A stretch of 64,000 bases of DNA from NCBI RefSeq assembly GCF_002959755.1, contig NZ_PPCW01000004.1:124001-188000 (forward strand), in the 5' to 3' direction. Shown here piece by piece: positions 29,064 to 37,494 of this stretch. This DNA is from Veillonella sp. T11011-6. Its GTDB lineage: Bacteria > Bacillota > Negativicutes > Veillonellales > Veillonellaceae. Below the pieces are notes generated by a model. The model saw only the letters and a program-made list of their open reading frames with translations, did not search any database and was not told the DNA's origin. The position numbers and the translations under genes were made by a program. Position 1 is the stretch's first letter. Each line of letters starts with the position of its first letter.

Positions 29064-29077
29064 GCCTAACCTTTCTA

Positions 29078-29419
29078 TCAATCGATATCCATGGAGGTCA
29101 CTTGTAGTTCGCGGCCACCAATGGTTTGTACGAAATGACTGTCACAATAGGGACAGATAAACTTATAATTTTCTACAGGAAATGTTTTATCACAATCCAA
29201 GCACTTTCCTTCAATAGGAATCGTATTAATTTCTATACGCGAACCTTCTGCTGCAGTCCCCTTTGTAACGGCTTCCCAGCAAAATAGGAGAGAATCTGGC
29301 TCTACTCCACTCATAAGGCCCAAATCGAGTTGAACGGAATGAATCACAGATGCATCGTGTTGGCGCAATGTATCGAGGGCTACATCAAGTATACCTTCTG
29401 CTATAGACATCTCATGCAT
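29078..29419 (-). CDS. hypA: Hydrogenase maturation nickel chaperone HypA
   Basis: 113 residues starting MHEMSIAEGILDVAL; the MHE N-terminus is the nickel-binding site. Two CXXC motifs (CLDC, CPYC) form the structural zinc site. The ATG at 29419 lies inside the end of the upstream folD-like gene (8-bp overlap), with GAGGC as ribosome site, so translation is coupled. It hands nickel to HypB, encoded next. Confidence 0.95.
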   Translation of the reverse strand: MHEMSIAEGILDVALDTLRQHDASVIHSVQLDLGLMSGVEPDSLLFCWEAVTKGTAAEGSRIEINTIPIEGKCLDCDKTFPVENYKFICPYCDSHFVQTIGGRELQVTSMDID

Positions 29420-30239
29420 GGTATGCCTCATATACAGCTTCAAGCATCATAGTAGTCGTTACAGAGCCTACACCACCAGGCACTGGAGTAATTGCAGACG
29501 CAATATCTTTTACCGCTTCATAATCAACATCGCCTACCGTCTTACCTTCTAGTTCATTAATGCCTACATCGATAACAACAGCACCTGGCTTAATCATATC
29601 TGCTGTAATCATATGAGCACGACCCGCTGCAGCAATAACGATATCGCCACGTTTTACTTGTTCTGCCAAATCAGGGGTTCTGGAATGGCACATTGTAACC
29701 GTACCATGTGCACCAAGTGTCATAAGAGCTACCGGCTTACCAATCACTTGGCTACGACCGATTACTACCACATGTTTACCCTCTACAGGAATATCATAGT
29801 GGTTTAAAATCGCCATGCACGCCTTGGCAGTACAAGGGGCAAAGCCACCTTTACCGGCAGTTACAAGACCAATATTATACGTAGTTAGACCATCGATATC
29901 TTTTTTAGGATCTAGCATATCGATAAGAGCCTCTGTATCAATGTGTTTAGGCATCGGCATTAACGGTAAAATCCCATGAACAGCCGCATCATTATTTAAT
30001 TCTTGCAATGCTGTAACTACTTCATCCTGTGTAGCCGTTTCAGGTAATTGTTTTAACACAAAGCCATAGCCAAAGTTCTTGGCTGTCTTTTCCATAAATG
30101 TAGCGTACATATGAGCACCGTGGTCTTCACCAACGAGTAATACTGCCATAGTAATTACAGAGTCGCCAACTGCTGCAACTTTTTCTTGTAAAATCGCCTT
30201 GTGAGCGTCTGCTACTGCTTTACCGCGTAATTCGATCAT
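29412..30239 (-). CDS. FolD-like protein with altered active site
   Basis: Homologue of the bifunctional methylene-tetrahydrofolate dehydrogenase/cyclohydrolase; 275 residues from the ATG at 30239 (GGAG upstream). The fold is clear from GEDHGAHMYATFMEKTAK, DPKKDIDGLTTYN, VVVIGRSQVIGKPVA and VIDVGIN. However, aligned without gaps to E. coli FolD, the catalytic Lys of the YxxxK motif is Met (Y-A-T-F-M), and GILVQLPLP reads GILPLMPMP, so the conserved Gln is also gone. PCTPxG is PCTAKA and PGGVGPMT is PGGVGSVT. The Asp of DIDG remains. It is the first gene of an operon with hypA and hypB, so a role other than, or reduced from, the standard reaction is possible. Confidence 0.85.
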   Translation of the reverse strand: MIELRGKAVADAHKAILQEKVAAVGDSVITMAVLLVGEDHGAHMYATFMEKTAKNFGYGFVLKQLPETATQDEVVTALQELNNDAAVHGILPLMPMPKHIDTEALIDMLDPKKDIDGLTTYNIGLVTAGKGGFAPCTAKACMAILNHYDIPVEGKHVVVIGRSQVIGKPVALMTLGAHGTVTMCHSRTPDLAEQVKRGDIVIAAAGRAHMITADMIKPGAVVIDVGINELEGKTVGDVDYEAVKDIASAITPVPGGVGSVTTTMMLEAVYEAYHA

Positions 30240-30267
30240 AAGTATCTCCATTCATTCAAACTATCTA

Positions 30268-30296
30268 TAAAATAAGGTGCCTCCGGAGAGGCACCT
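30268..30296 (-). terminator. Terminator of the penicillin-binding protein gene
   Basis: Stem AGGTGCCTC/GAGGCACCT with 4-nt loop and TATTTTAT after it on the minus strand. Confidence 0.85.
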
Positions 30297-30357
30297 AAGT
30301 CTCTTATTCTATTATATAACGAACTGTCTATAATTTCTAATTATGACCGAATTCGTT

Positions 30358-32328
30358 TTATCTACGGAAATGAACAGTAATTGCTGTACCAGCCTGAACA
30401 GTTGTACCGCTACTTTCATCTTGAGATGTAGCCGTACCAGTTCCATCCGGTTTAAAGGCAAGTCCCGCCTTATGTAACCAATCACGCACTTCACCATAGG
30501 TAAAACCAGTAAAGTTAGGCAATGTAACAGAACCATCACTTCCCGGTTTTGGTTCAGGTAATGTATTAGCAGCTTTAACAGCTACTGGTGTACTTTCTTT
30601 AACATACGGACTCATTTGGTAATACCGTACAAGTTGAGATACGATGTCCTTAAATACAGGGGCTACAATTTGACTACCATAATAAGAACCCTTTTGTGGG
30701 TCATCAATAACGACAAGAACTACAAATTTTGGATCCTCTACAGGGCCAAAGCCAATAAAGGACGCAATGTATTGTCCGTCGAGATAACCGCCATGTTTGG
30801 TATCTAGTTTTTGCGCCGTACCAGTTTTACCGCCGAAGTGATAACCTTCTACCATCGCTTTTGTACCGCCACCTTCAGATACTTCTTTTTCTAGAATATC
30901 TACAATGGTTTTGGCCGTTTCCGCTGGAACCGGTTGTCCCACAACAGATGTTTCTGTCGTACTGGTCACATCACCTTGGGAATTACTATAGGACTTGATA
31001 ATATGTGGTTTCATCATGGCACCGCCATTAGCAAGGGCACCAAAAGCACGAACCATTTGTAATGGTGTAACCGCAATACCTTGACCGATGGACATAGTCG
31101 CCACATCTAGCTTACTCATATCATCTGGATTATACAAGATACCAGCCCCTTCGCCAGGTAACTCAATACCTGTTTCAGAGCCAAAGCCATAATCACGTAT
31201 ATATTTCGAGAGAATATCTGCACCTGTTAATGTACCAATTTCAGCCATACCAGTATTAATAGAGTACTTCAAAATATCTAGCAAACGAACAGGACCATAT
31301 CCCTCACCATTCCAGTTTCTAATGATATGTCCATTGGCAGCGAAGGCCCCTTTATCGTTATACACAGTGTCTAACTTCCATTTGCCTGCTGCAAGAGCTG
31401 CAGATGCAATGATAGGTTTGAATGTAGAGCCTGGTTCATATAAATTGGTAACCGCAATATTTTTGAAAGCCTCTTCACCACTTTGGTTGTAGTTATTAGG
31501 ATCATAACTTGGACGATTGGCCATCGCTAATATTTCACCGTTCTTTGGATCCATAACGATAACGCTGGCATGCTTAGCTCCTGTATCAACCATCGCCTTA
31601 TCAAGAGCGCGTTCTGCAATAAATTGAATTGTTGCATCGATGGTTAAGGTTACGCTTTTACCCTTATCTGGTAAAAATTTAGATAATACGGAACCAAAGA
31701 TGGCATTCCCTTTATTATCAGTAGCTACAATTTCTTGTTGTACGCCCCCCTTTAATTCGTCATCAAGAACCATTTCTAGACCATCAAGACCTTTATCATC
31801 AGTGCCGACAAAGCCTAATACTTGTGCCGCTAAGACACCATTTGGATAATAGCGCTTAGATTCTTCAACGAAATTGAGGCCTGCAATATTATTATCCTTA
31901 ATAACTTGTTGTACCGCTTTTGATTTGTCTGCATCCATCATACGATTCAACCAGACAAAGGCGGTATCCTCTTGCAAAGCTTTCACAATATTCTCTTTTG
32001 ACATCGTTACATACGGTGAGATGAGATCCGCAATCTCTTGAGGAGACTGTTTAATCATCTTCGGATCCGCATATAAAGATTTTGTAACTACACTCATCGC
32101 CAAAGGCTTGCCATTACGGTCATAGATTGTACCGCGCGGCGATTGTAATTTTCTATCTACTTGAACTTGTAATAAGTTTTTCTTCTCTAGGTCAAAGGTA
32201 TCAAAGACCTGTAACTGTGCTAAACGTCCGATAAGGACGAAGGCAACGGTCATGAGTATGGCAAGGCACCACGTAGTGCGACTCCAATCACTCATGCGTA
32301 ATAACGCTTTATTTAATAACTTCATCAT
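30358..32328 (-). CDS. Class B penicillin-binding protein with PASTA domain
   Basis: Peptidoglycan transpeptidase of the FtsI/SpoVD group, 656 residues. One N-terminal membrane helix (about 20-40), a dimerisation domain beginning SPRGTIYDRNGKPLA, then the transpeptidase domain with STFK (Ser301, Lys304), SIN (356-358) and KTGT (501-504). The last 70 residues (VTLPNFTGFTYGEVRDWLHKAG onward) form one PASTA domain. The start overlaps the cca stop (ATGATGA). It is not in a division (dcw) cluster here, so whether it is the septal enzyme or a specialised one cannot be told from context. Confidence 0.92.
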   Translation of the reverse strand: MMKLLNKALLRMSDWSRTTWCLAILMTVAFVLIGRLAQLQVFDTFDLEKKNLLQVQVDRKLQSPRGTIYDRNGKPLAMSVVTKSLYADPKMIKQSPQEIADLISPYVTMSKENIVKALQEDTAFVWLNRMMDADKSKAVQQVIKDNNIAGLNFVEESKRYYPNGVLAAQVLGFVGTDDKGLDGLEMVLDDELKGGVQQEIVATDNKGNAIFGSVLSKFLPDKGKSVTLTIDATIQFIAERALDKAMVDTGAKHASVIVMDPKNGEILAMANRPSYDPNNYNQSGEEAFKNIAVTNLYEPGSTFKPIIASAALAAGKWKLDTVYNDKGAFAANGHIIRNWNGEGYGPVRLLDILKYSINTGMAEIGTLTGADILSKYIRDYGFGSETGIELPGEGAGILYNPDDMSKLDVATMSIGQGIAVTPLQMVRAFGALANGGAMMKPHIIKSYSNSQGDVTSTTETSVVGQPVPAETAKTIVDILEKEVSEGGGTKAMVEGYHFGGKTGTAQKLDTKHGGYLDGQYIASFIGFGPVEDPKFVVLVVIDDPQKGSYYGSQIVAPVFKDIVSQLVRYYQMSPYVKESTPVAVKAANTLPEPKPGSDGSVTLPNFTGFTYGEVRDWLHKAGLAFKPDGTGTATSQDESSGTTVQAGTAITVHFRR

Positions 32329-33743
32329 TTCTCCACTGGACGGCGTAACTTATGGTCTAATGCATCATATAATGCATCTGGTTCATTGGGAATCACCCCA
32401 TTTTGTACCTGACCTAATAAATACTGCAATCCTTCCCCCACTTTTTTCCCTGCAAGCTTAATAACTCGTTCGTCATAATTTAAATCCTTTGTATGGATAG
32501 GCATCTCTAGGCTAAGATCTGCCATACATTCACCAAAGGCTAAGGTACCATCAGTCGATGCATAAGGCTTCCCACAGCCTAACACATCGGCAGCACAAAC
32601 CTTAGATAATTGTTCCCATGCAATTCGCATAATTTGACTATCTCGAAACTCACCGCTGCGAGCCTCTTTACGGATCCACTTCTTCTCATTAGCTTCCCCA
32701 TTTTGTACAAAATAGTGAAAGCGCATATGATTTTTTACAATCCAAGCTACACGGCGCACAAAAGCCTTAGGGTAACCTAAACGAGTAAGCAAGGTTTCTG
32801 TCATTTCAGCACCTAATGTATCATGGCCACGATCCGTCAAACGTCCGTTAATAACAGCTCGTACCGCCGGCATCCCCTTTGCTACATCGTGTAACAGTGC
32901 ACCCCAACGCAATATTAAATCTGGTTCTGTATGAGATACAACGGCTAATGTATGATACCAACCATCAAATTCGTGAAAGTCTTTTTCTTGTGGTAAATTC
33001 ACAAGATGGTATAGCTCTGGTAAAATAGGCACTTCACGAGTCACGCCATTTTCTACAACGCGACAAGAGCACTCGGCCAAGCGAGATTGTACTAATACAT
33101 CAAGGCCCTTAGCCACAGCGGGCTCTAACATGAGTCGGTCCAGTTCACTACGGACTCTCTCAAGAGATAACCCAGGCACACGATAAAATGCCTTTGGCAT
33201 AGCTTCTAATAAGTCTTCGGTAGGTAAGAAATCTAGCTTTGCCACAAAGCGGCATGCTCTAAATAATCGCAATGCGTCTTCTTCAAAGCGTTGCTGTGCA
33301 TTCCCAATGGTTCGCAATGTCTTATGCTTGATATCTCGACGTCCCCCTACTAGATCTATGACCTCACCAAAACGATTCATCGCCATGCCATTGACCGTAA
33401 AGTCGCGACGCAACACGTCTTCCTCCAAGGTATCGGCATAAGCGATTTCTTCTGGTCGATGGCTATCCGCTCCATATCGTTCAGTGCGATACGTTGCAAT
33501 TTCATATTGCTTTCCTTCTAGTGTAGCTACTACTACACCAAAAGATTTTCCTACTAAGTCTGTCGTTTGAATATCTTGACCGCGTAGGACTTCAATTACC
33601 GTATCAGGGCGTGCAGACGTCACAATATCAAAGTCATGAGGCTTTTGATGCATCAAAATATCACGCACTGCTCCGCCAATGATATAGGCTTCATAACCTG
33701 CTTCTTCTAATACAGTCAATATTCGATTGGCTTGTTCCATCAT
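32325..33743 (-). CDS. cca: CCA tRNA nucleotidyltransferase / poly(A) polymerase family
   Basis: Class II nucleotidyltransferase that adds or repairs the CCA end of tRNA. 472 residues from ATG 33743 (AAGGAG five bases upstream; a second ATG follows directly). The head domain shows IIGGAVRDILM with HDFDIVTSA, the GG-DxD catalytic signature, and RRDFTVNGMA. An HD phosphohydrolase-type domain lies in the C-terminal half (GALLHDVAKG, RGHDTLGAEM). All tRNAs in this window encode CCA, so repair or poly(A) activity may be its main job. It is coupled to the downstream penicillin-binding protein gene. Confidence 0.9.
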   Translation of the reverse strand: MMEQANRILTVLEEAGYEAYIIGGAVRDILMHQKPHDFDIVTSARPDTVIEVLRGQDIQTTDLVGKSFGVVVATLEGKQYEIATYRTERYGADSHRPEEIAYADTLEEDVLRRDFTVNGMAMNRFGEVIDLVGGRRDIKHKTLRTIGNAQQRFEEDALRLFRACRFVAKLDFLPTEDLLEAMPKAFYRVPGLSLERVRSELDRLMLEPAVAKGLDVLVQSRLAECSCRVVENGVTREVPILPELYHLVNLPQEKDFHEFDGWYHTLAVVSHTEPDLILRWGALLHDVAKGMPAVRAVINGRLTDRGHDTLGAEMTETLLTRLGYPKAFVRRVAWIVKNHMRFHYFVQNGEANEKKWIRKEARSGEFRDSQIMRIAWEQLSKVCAADVLGCGKPYASTDGTLAFGECMADLSLEMPIHTKDLNYDERVIKLAGKKVGEGLQYLLGQVQNGVIPNEPDALYDALDHKLRRPVEK

Positions 33744-33795
33744 GCACACTCCTTTCTGAACTAGTCTAACCTTTATTTTACTACAAATGAAAGCA

Positions 33796-33826
33796 TGAAA
33801 AAAGTGCAATCCTATAAGGATTGCAC
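33796..33826 (-). terminator. Terminator overlapping the end of sdaAA
   Basis: AGTGCAATCC/GGATTGCACT stem then TTTTTT on the minus strand. The upstream arm is made of the last sdaAA codons and the stop lies in the loop. Confidence 0.9.
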
Positions 33827-34687
33827 TCGTTCTGCAATAGCTGTACCCGTCGGTGTTACCGCAAGGCCGCCATCACTTGTTTCACGCAATGCTGCTGGCA
33901 TAGCGCGACCGATATTATTCATTGCTTCAATAACTTCATCTGGTGGAATTTGACTTTCAATATTCATCAACGCCAATTCAGATGCCGTAATAGCATGAAC
34001 TGCATAGAAACCATTACGTTTAACGCACGGCACCTCTACAAGCCCTGCTACTGGATCACAAGCGAGGCCTAATAAGTTTTTCATACACAATGCGATAGCA
34101 TGTCCTACTTGACGTGGTGTACCACCCATCATTTCTACAATGGCACCGGCAGCCATACAAGCGGCCGTACCAATTTCTGCTTGGCATCCACCAACGGCAC
34201 CGGCCACACAAGCGCGATTCGCTACGACATTGCCAATGCCAGAGGCAGCCAAGAAACCTTTTACTACAGTGGCTCTATCTAACTTGTAATGATCAGCTAC
34301 GGCTTTCACAGCACCAGGCATAACACCACAAGATCCTGCAGTAGGACAAGCAACAATGCGGAACATTTTAGCATTCGCTTCGTTTACAGCAATAGCATAG
34401 GTCATTGCCTTATACGCAATATCACTCATAAATCTTGGAGTTTGACCGTTAAGCTGTGCCGCCTGACCACCGGACATACCAGAGGCCGTTTTCTCCGCAT
34501 AATCTATACCATCTTGAATAGAACCTTCAAAGATATCTAAACGATGCTCTATTTCACGAATAACCGCTTCTTCACTGCGGTCATAATTTTCTAATTCATA
34601 ACGCAGCACTACTTCGCCAAAGGAAATGTTATTTTCCTCAGCTAAGCGAATAATATCTGCAATTGTATCGTATGCATAACTCATCAT
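33812..34687 (-). CDS. sdaAA: L-serine ammonia-lyase, iron-sulfur-dependent, alpha subunit
   Basis: Catalytic subunit of the [4Fe-4S] enzyme that converts serine to pyruvate and ammonia. 291 residues with the cysteine-bearing motifs ACPTAGSCGVMPGA, CVAGAVGGCQAEIG and ACDPVAGLVEVPC that carry the cluster. GGAGGGCGA precedes two adjacent ATGs. It follows sdaAB by 8 bp and ends in a terminator that uses its own last codons. Confidence 0.96.
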   Translation of the reverse strand: MMSYAYDTIADIIRLAEENNISFGEVVLRYELENYDRSEEAVIREIEHRLDIFEGSIQDGIDYAEKTASGMSGGQAAQLNGQTPRFMSDIAYKAMTYAIAVNEANAKMFRIVACPTAGSCGVMPGAVKAVADHYKLDRATVVKGFLAASGIGNVVANRACVAGAVGGCQAEIGTAACMAAGAIVEMMGGTPRQVGHAIALCMKNLLGLACDPVAGLVEVPCVKRNGFYAVHAITASELALMNIESQIPPDEVIEAMNNIGRAMPAALRETSDGGLAVTPTGTAIAERVQSL

Positions 34688-34695
34688 TCGCCCTC

Positions 34696-35358
34696 CTATA
34701 ACGCTTCAAAGGTCATCACATCTTGAATGCCTGGACACTCGCGCATAAACTGAACGGTAATTGGATTTACTACTGTATCGGTAGTAATGACCATCACTGC
34801 ATCCTTGTGCTTACCCTTACGGAATACACGCATCGTTGCAATATTAATATCAGACTCACTCAATGCTTGGCTCACCAAAGAGATGGCGCCAGGTCTATCT
34901 TCATGGAATACAACAAGAGTAAACTCATCGCCAGTAATAGACATATCATTGCCATCTACTTCGGTAATCATAATTTGACCGCCACCAAGAGATCGACCAA
35001 TCACAGTCATATGACGATTATGTTCATCGTACATATCAAAACGAACTACATTAGGATGACCTACATCAAGAGGAGACTCGATAAAGTTATACTCCATGCC
35101 CTCTTTTTCAGCTAATTTATGAGCAACACGAATATTCGTATCATCCTCTTTAAAACCTAATAAGCCCCCAATCAAGGCACGGTCTGTACCATGGCCTTTA
35201 TAGGTCTTAGCAAAAGAGCCATATAAGGTTAAATCTACCTTTTTAGGTGTGGAACGGAAAATGCACCGCGCCATCTTACCTAGCCGCGCAGCACCCGCTG
35301 TATGCGAACTAGACGGGCCAATCATAACAGGCCCTATAATATCAAAAATACTATTCAT
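34696..35358 (-). CDS. sdaAB: L-serine ammonia-lyase, iron-sulfur-dependent, beta subunit
   Basis: Regulatory subunit, 220 residues from ATG 35358 (AGAGGC upstream). The N-terminal part has IGPSSSHTAGAARLGKMA, the conserved serine dehydratase beta signature; the C-terminal 75 residues (FTLVVFHEDRPGAISLVSQ) are an ACT domain that probably senses serine. First gene of the sdaAB-sdaAA operon. An FNR-like box lies about 65 bp upstream. Confidence 0.96.
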   Translation of the reverse strand: MNSIFDIIGPVMIGPSSSHTAGAARLGKMARCIFRSTPKKVDLTLYGSFAKTYKGHGTDRALIGGLLGFKEDDTNIRVAHKLAEKEGMEYNFIESPLDVGHPNVVRFDMYDEHNRHMTVIGRSLGGGQIMITEVDGNDMSITGDEFTLVVFHEDRPGAISLVSQALSESDINIATMRVFRKGKHKDAVMVITTDTVVNPITVQFMRECPGIQDVMTFEAL

Positions 35359-35410
35359 ACACGCCTCTATATACACATAAATAATGTGAGAAAATTCTTA
35401 CTTTACCTAT

Positions 35411-35434
35411 AGTATAACAATCGATATTGATCAA
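35411..35434 (-). promoter_or_regulatory. sdaAB promoter region with FNR-like box
   Basis: TATACT (minus strand, 35411-35416) is preceded by TCGAT-ATTG-ATCAA (35421-35434), one base from the FNR consensus TTGAT-N4-ATCAA. The box overlaps the spacer and -35 region, which would fit repression more than activation. Confidence 0.35.
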
Positions 35435-35547
35435 TGTCTATATGCACATTAGCAGTATTTTTGTACACATACGGAGGACTAAGTTGTAGATACAAAACAG
35501 GGCCCCATCAATATACAGCCACTAACAGATAGCTTTCACAAAATAGT

Positions 35548-35580
35548 AAAAAACGCACCTTAGGCAAACCTAAGGTGCGT
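35548..35580 (-). terminator. Intrinsic terminator of hcp
   Basis: Perfect 12-bp stem ACGCACCTTAGG/CCTAAGGTGCGT, 4-nt loop, T-run on the minus strand. Confidence 0.93.
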
Positions 35581-35653
35581 TATTTATAACAACAGTCCTA
35601 AATCATAAAAGAGAGGGGAAGTAGGACTGTAGTTAATAAGTTAATGGATCCTA

Positions 35654-37219
35654 TTAGCCCAAGATAGCTTTCATGTCAGCTTCTGGAGTTGTAATTGGAT
35701 GTAATTGGAATTTTTCTACCAAAATGTTCAATACATTGCTGGAGAAGAATTTAGGCAAGGAAGGTCCGATGTAGATGTTGCGGATACCCAATGCCAACAA
35801 TGTTAACAAGATACATACCGCTTTTTGTTCGTACCAGGACAATACCAATGTTAATGGCAAGTCGTTTACGTCACATTCAAATGCACCAGCCAAAGCTACT
35901 GCTACTTGAATAGCGGAGTAAGCATCGTTACATTGACCCATATCAAGGATACGAGGGATACCACCGATTTCACCGATGTTAAGGTCGTTGAAGCGGAATT
36001 TACCACAAGCCAATGTTAATACTACAGTATCATCTGGAGTTTGTTTTACGAATTCTGTGTAGTAGTTACGGCCTACTTTAGCACCGTCGCAACCACCAAC
36101 TAAGAAGAAGTGTTTAATTGCGCCAGCTTTTACAGCGTCGATTACTTTATCAGCAATGCCCAATACTGTGCCATGACCGAAACCAGTAGTTACTTCGTGA
36201 CCACCGTTGATACCAGTGAATTCTTGAGCTTCTTTGTAGCCGCCCAATTCGATTGCACGGTTAATAACAGCGGAGAAGTCTTTTGTACCATCTTCTTTTT
36301 CTTCTACGTGTGCACAGCCATCGAAACCTACCATATCTGTAGTGAAGATATTAGCTTTATAGTTTTCTTTTGGTGGCATAATGCAGTTTGTAGTGAACAA
36401 GAACGCGCCAGGAACGTCAACGAATTCTTTTTGTTGGTTTTGCCATGCAGTACCGAAGTTACCTTTCAATTGAGGATGTTTTTTCAATTCAGGGTAAGCG
36501 TGGCAAGGTAACATTTCACCATGAGTATAGATGTTTACGCCTTTACCATCAGTTTGTTCCAACAATTGGTTCAAGTCGTGAAGGTCATGACCAGTTACAA
36601 CGATGAAAGGACCTGGTTCTACAGTCAAAGGTACTGTAGTTGGTACTGGAGTACCATATGTTTCAGTGTTAGCTTTATCAAGAATAGCCATGCATTTCAA
36701 GTTGATTTGGCCAAATTCCATCAACAAGTTCAACCATTCTTCAGCGCTATGGTCTTTAGCGAATTCTACCATGCCTTTGATGAACCAAGCATCAACTTCT
36801 GGATCATGGAAACCAAGGCGTGCAGCATGCCATGCATAAGCAGCCATACCACGCATACCTAACAATAATGTGGAACGAAGGGATACGATATCTTCTTCAC
36901 CTTTCCACAATTGTTCCCAATCGAAGTTTTGAGCTGCGCTATCGATTTTTGCATGATAAGCGTTTACTTCATCGATGAATTCTTGAACGCGTTCTTCAGA
37001 GAAGTTTACGTTTGTTACACACATGAACAAACCACGCATTAAATAGTCAACGCCTTCTTTAGTTTGGCCTTTTACGTCTAAAGCGCGTGCTAAACCAACT
37101 AAAGCAGCAGTTAATTCGTCTTGTAAATTAGCAACTGGTGCAGTTTTACCACATACACCTTGTACAGTACAGCCGCCTGGTGCTGCAGATTGTTCGCATT
37201 GATAACAGAACATGCTCAT
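35654..37219 (-). CDS. hcp: Hybrid cluster protein (hydroxylamine/NO reductase)
   Basis: 521-residue cytoplasmic enzyme with a hybrid [4Fe-2S-2O] cluster and a second cubane cluster; family members reduce hydroxylamine in vitro and NO in vivo. The N-terminal ligands are Cys5, Cys8, Cys17 and Cys23 (FCYQCEQSAAPGGC...VCGK). Hybrid-cluster ligands appear in GHDLHDL, HGEMLPCHAYPEL, TTNCIMPPK, LVGGCDG and GQCNDAYSA. AAGGAGG precedes the start. A Crp/Fnr-type regulator is divergently transcribed 275 bp away, the usual context of hcp. Confidence 0.97.
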   Translation of the reverse strand: MSMFCYQCEQSAAPGGCTVQGVCGKTAPVANLQDELTAALVGLARALDVKGQTKEGVDYLMRGLFMCVTNVNFSEERVQEFIDEVNAYHAKIDSAAQNFDWEQLWKGEEDIVSLRSTLLLGMRGMAAYAWHAARLGFHDPEVDAWFIKGMVEFAKDHSAEEWLNLLMEFGQINLKCMAILDKANTETYGTPVPTTVPLTVEPGPFIVVTGHDLHDLNQLLEQTDGKGVNIYTHGEMLPCHAYPELKKHPQLKGNFGTAWQNQQKEFVDVPGAFLFTTNCIMPPKENYKANIFTTDMVGFDGCAHVEEKEDGTKDFSAVINRAIELGGYKEAQEFTGINGGHEVTTGFGHGTVLGIADKVIDAVKAGAIKHFFLVGGCDGAKVGRNYYTEFVKQTPDDTVVLTLACGKFRFNDLNIGEIGGIPRILDMGQCNDAYSAIQVAVALAGAFECDVNDLPLTLVLSWYEQKAVCILLTLLALGIRNIYIGPSLPKFFSSNVLNILVEKFQLHPITTPEADMKAILG

Positions 37220-37417
37220 TTAAAAATCCTCCTTTGCGAGACTTTCTCGCATTCAAGCTAGATAATATAAAACCTATACATTACACTGATGAATTATCAG
37301 GTGTCTGATTGATTACATTTGAAAGTATAACGTAAAGGTGATACAATTTCTGTAGCTTGGGCAACAAATAAAAAAACTTTTCAAAAAATTTTACCTGACT
37401 CCCCTTGTGGAACAGGT

Positions 37418-37431
37418 AGGTCATTTGACCT
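37418..37431. promoter_or_regulatory. Palindrome between hcp and its Crp-type regulator
   Basis: AGGTCA-TT-TGACCT is a perfect 14-bp palindrome 64 bp before the regulator start. It is a candidate operator for the Crp/Fnr protein, although its half-site differs from standard Crp or Fnr boxes. Confidence 0.4.
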
Positions 37432-37494
37432 TCTACTATTATTATACAATAATCATTTTAATTTACTATAGACTTCGTCACACCGGAGGTGCTC

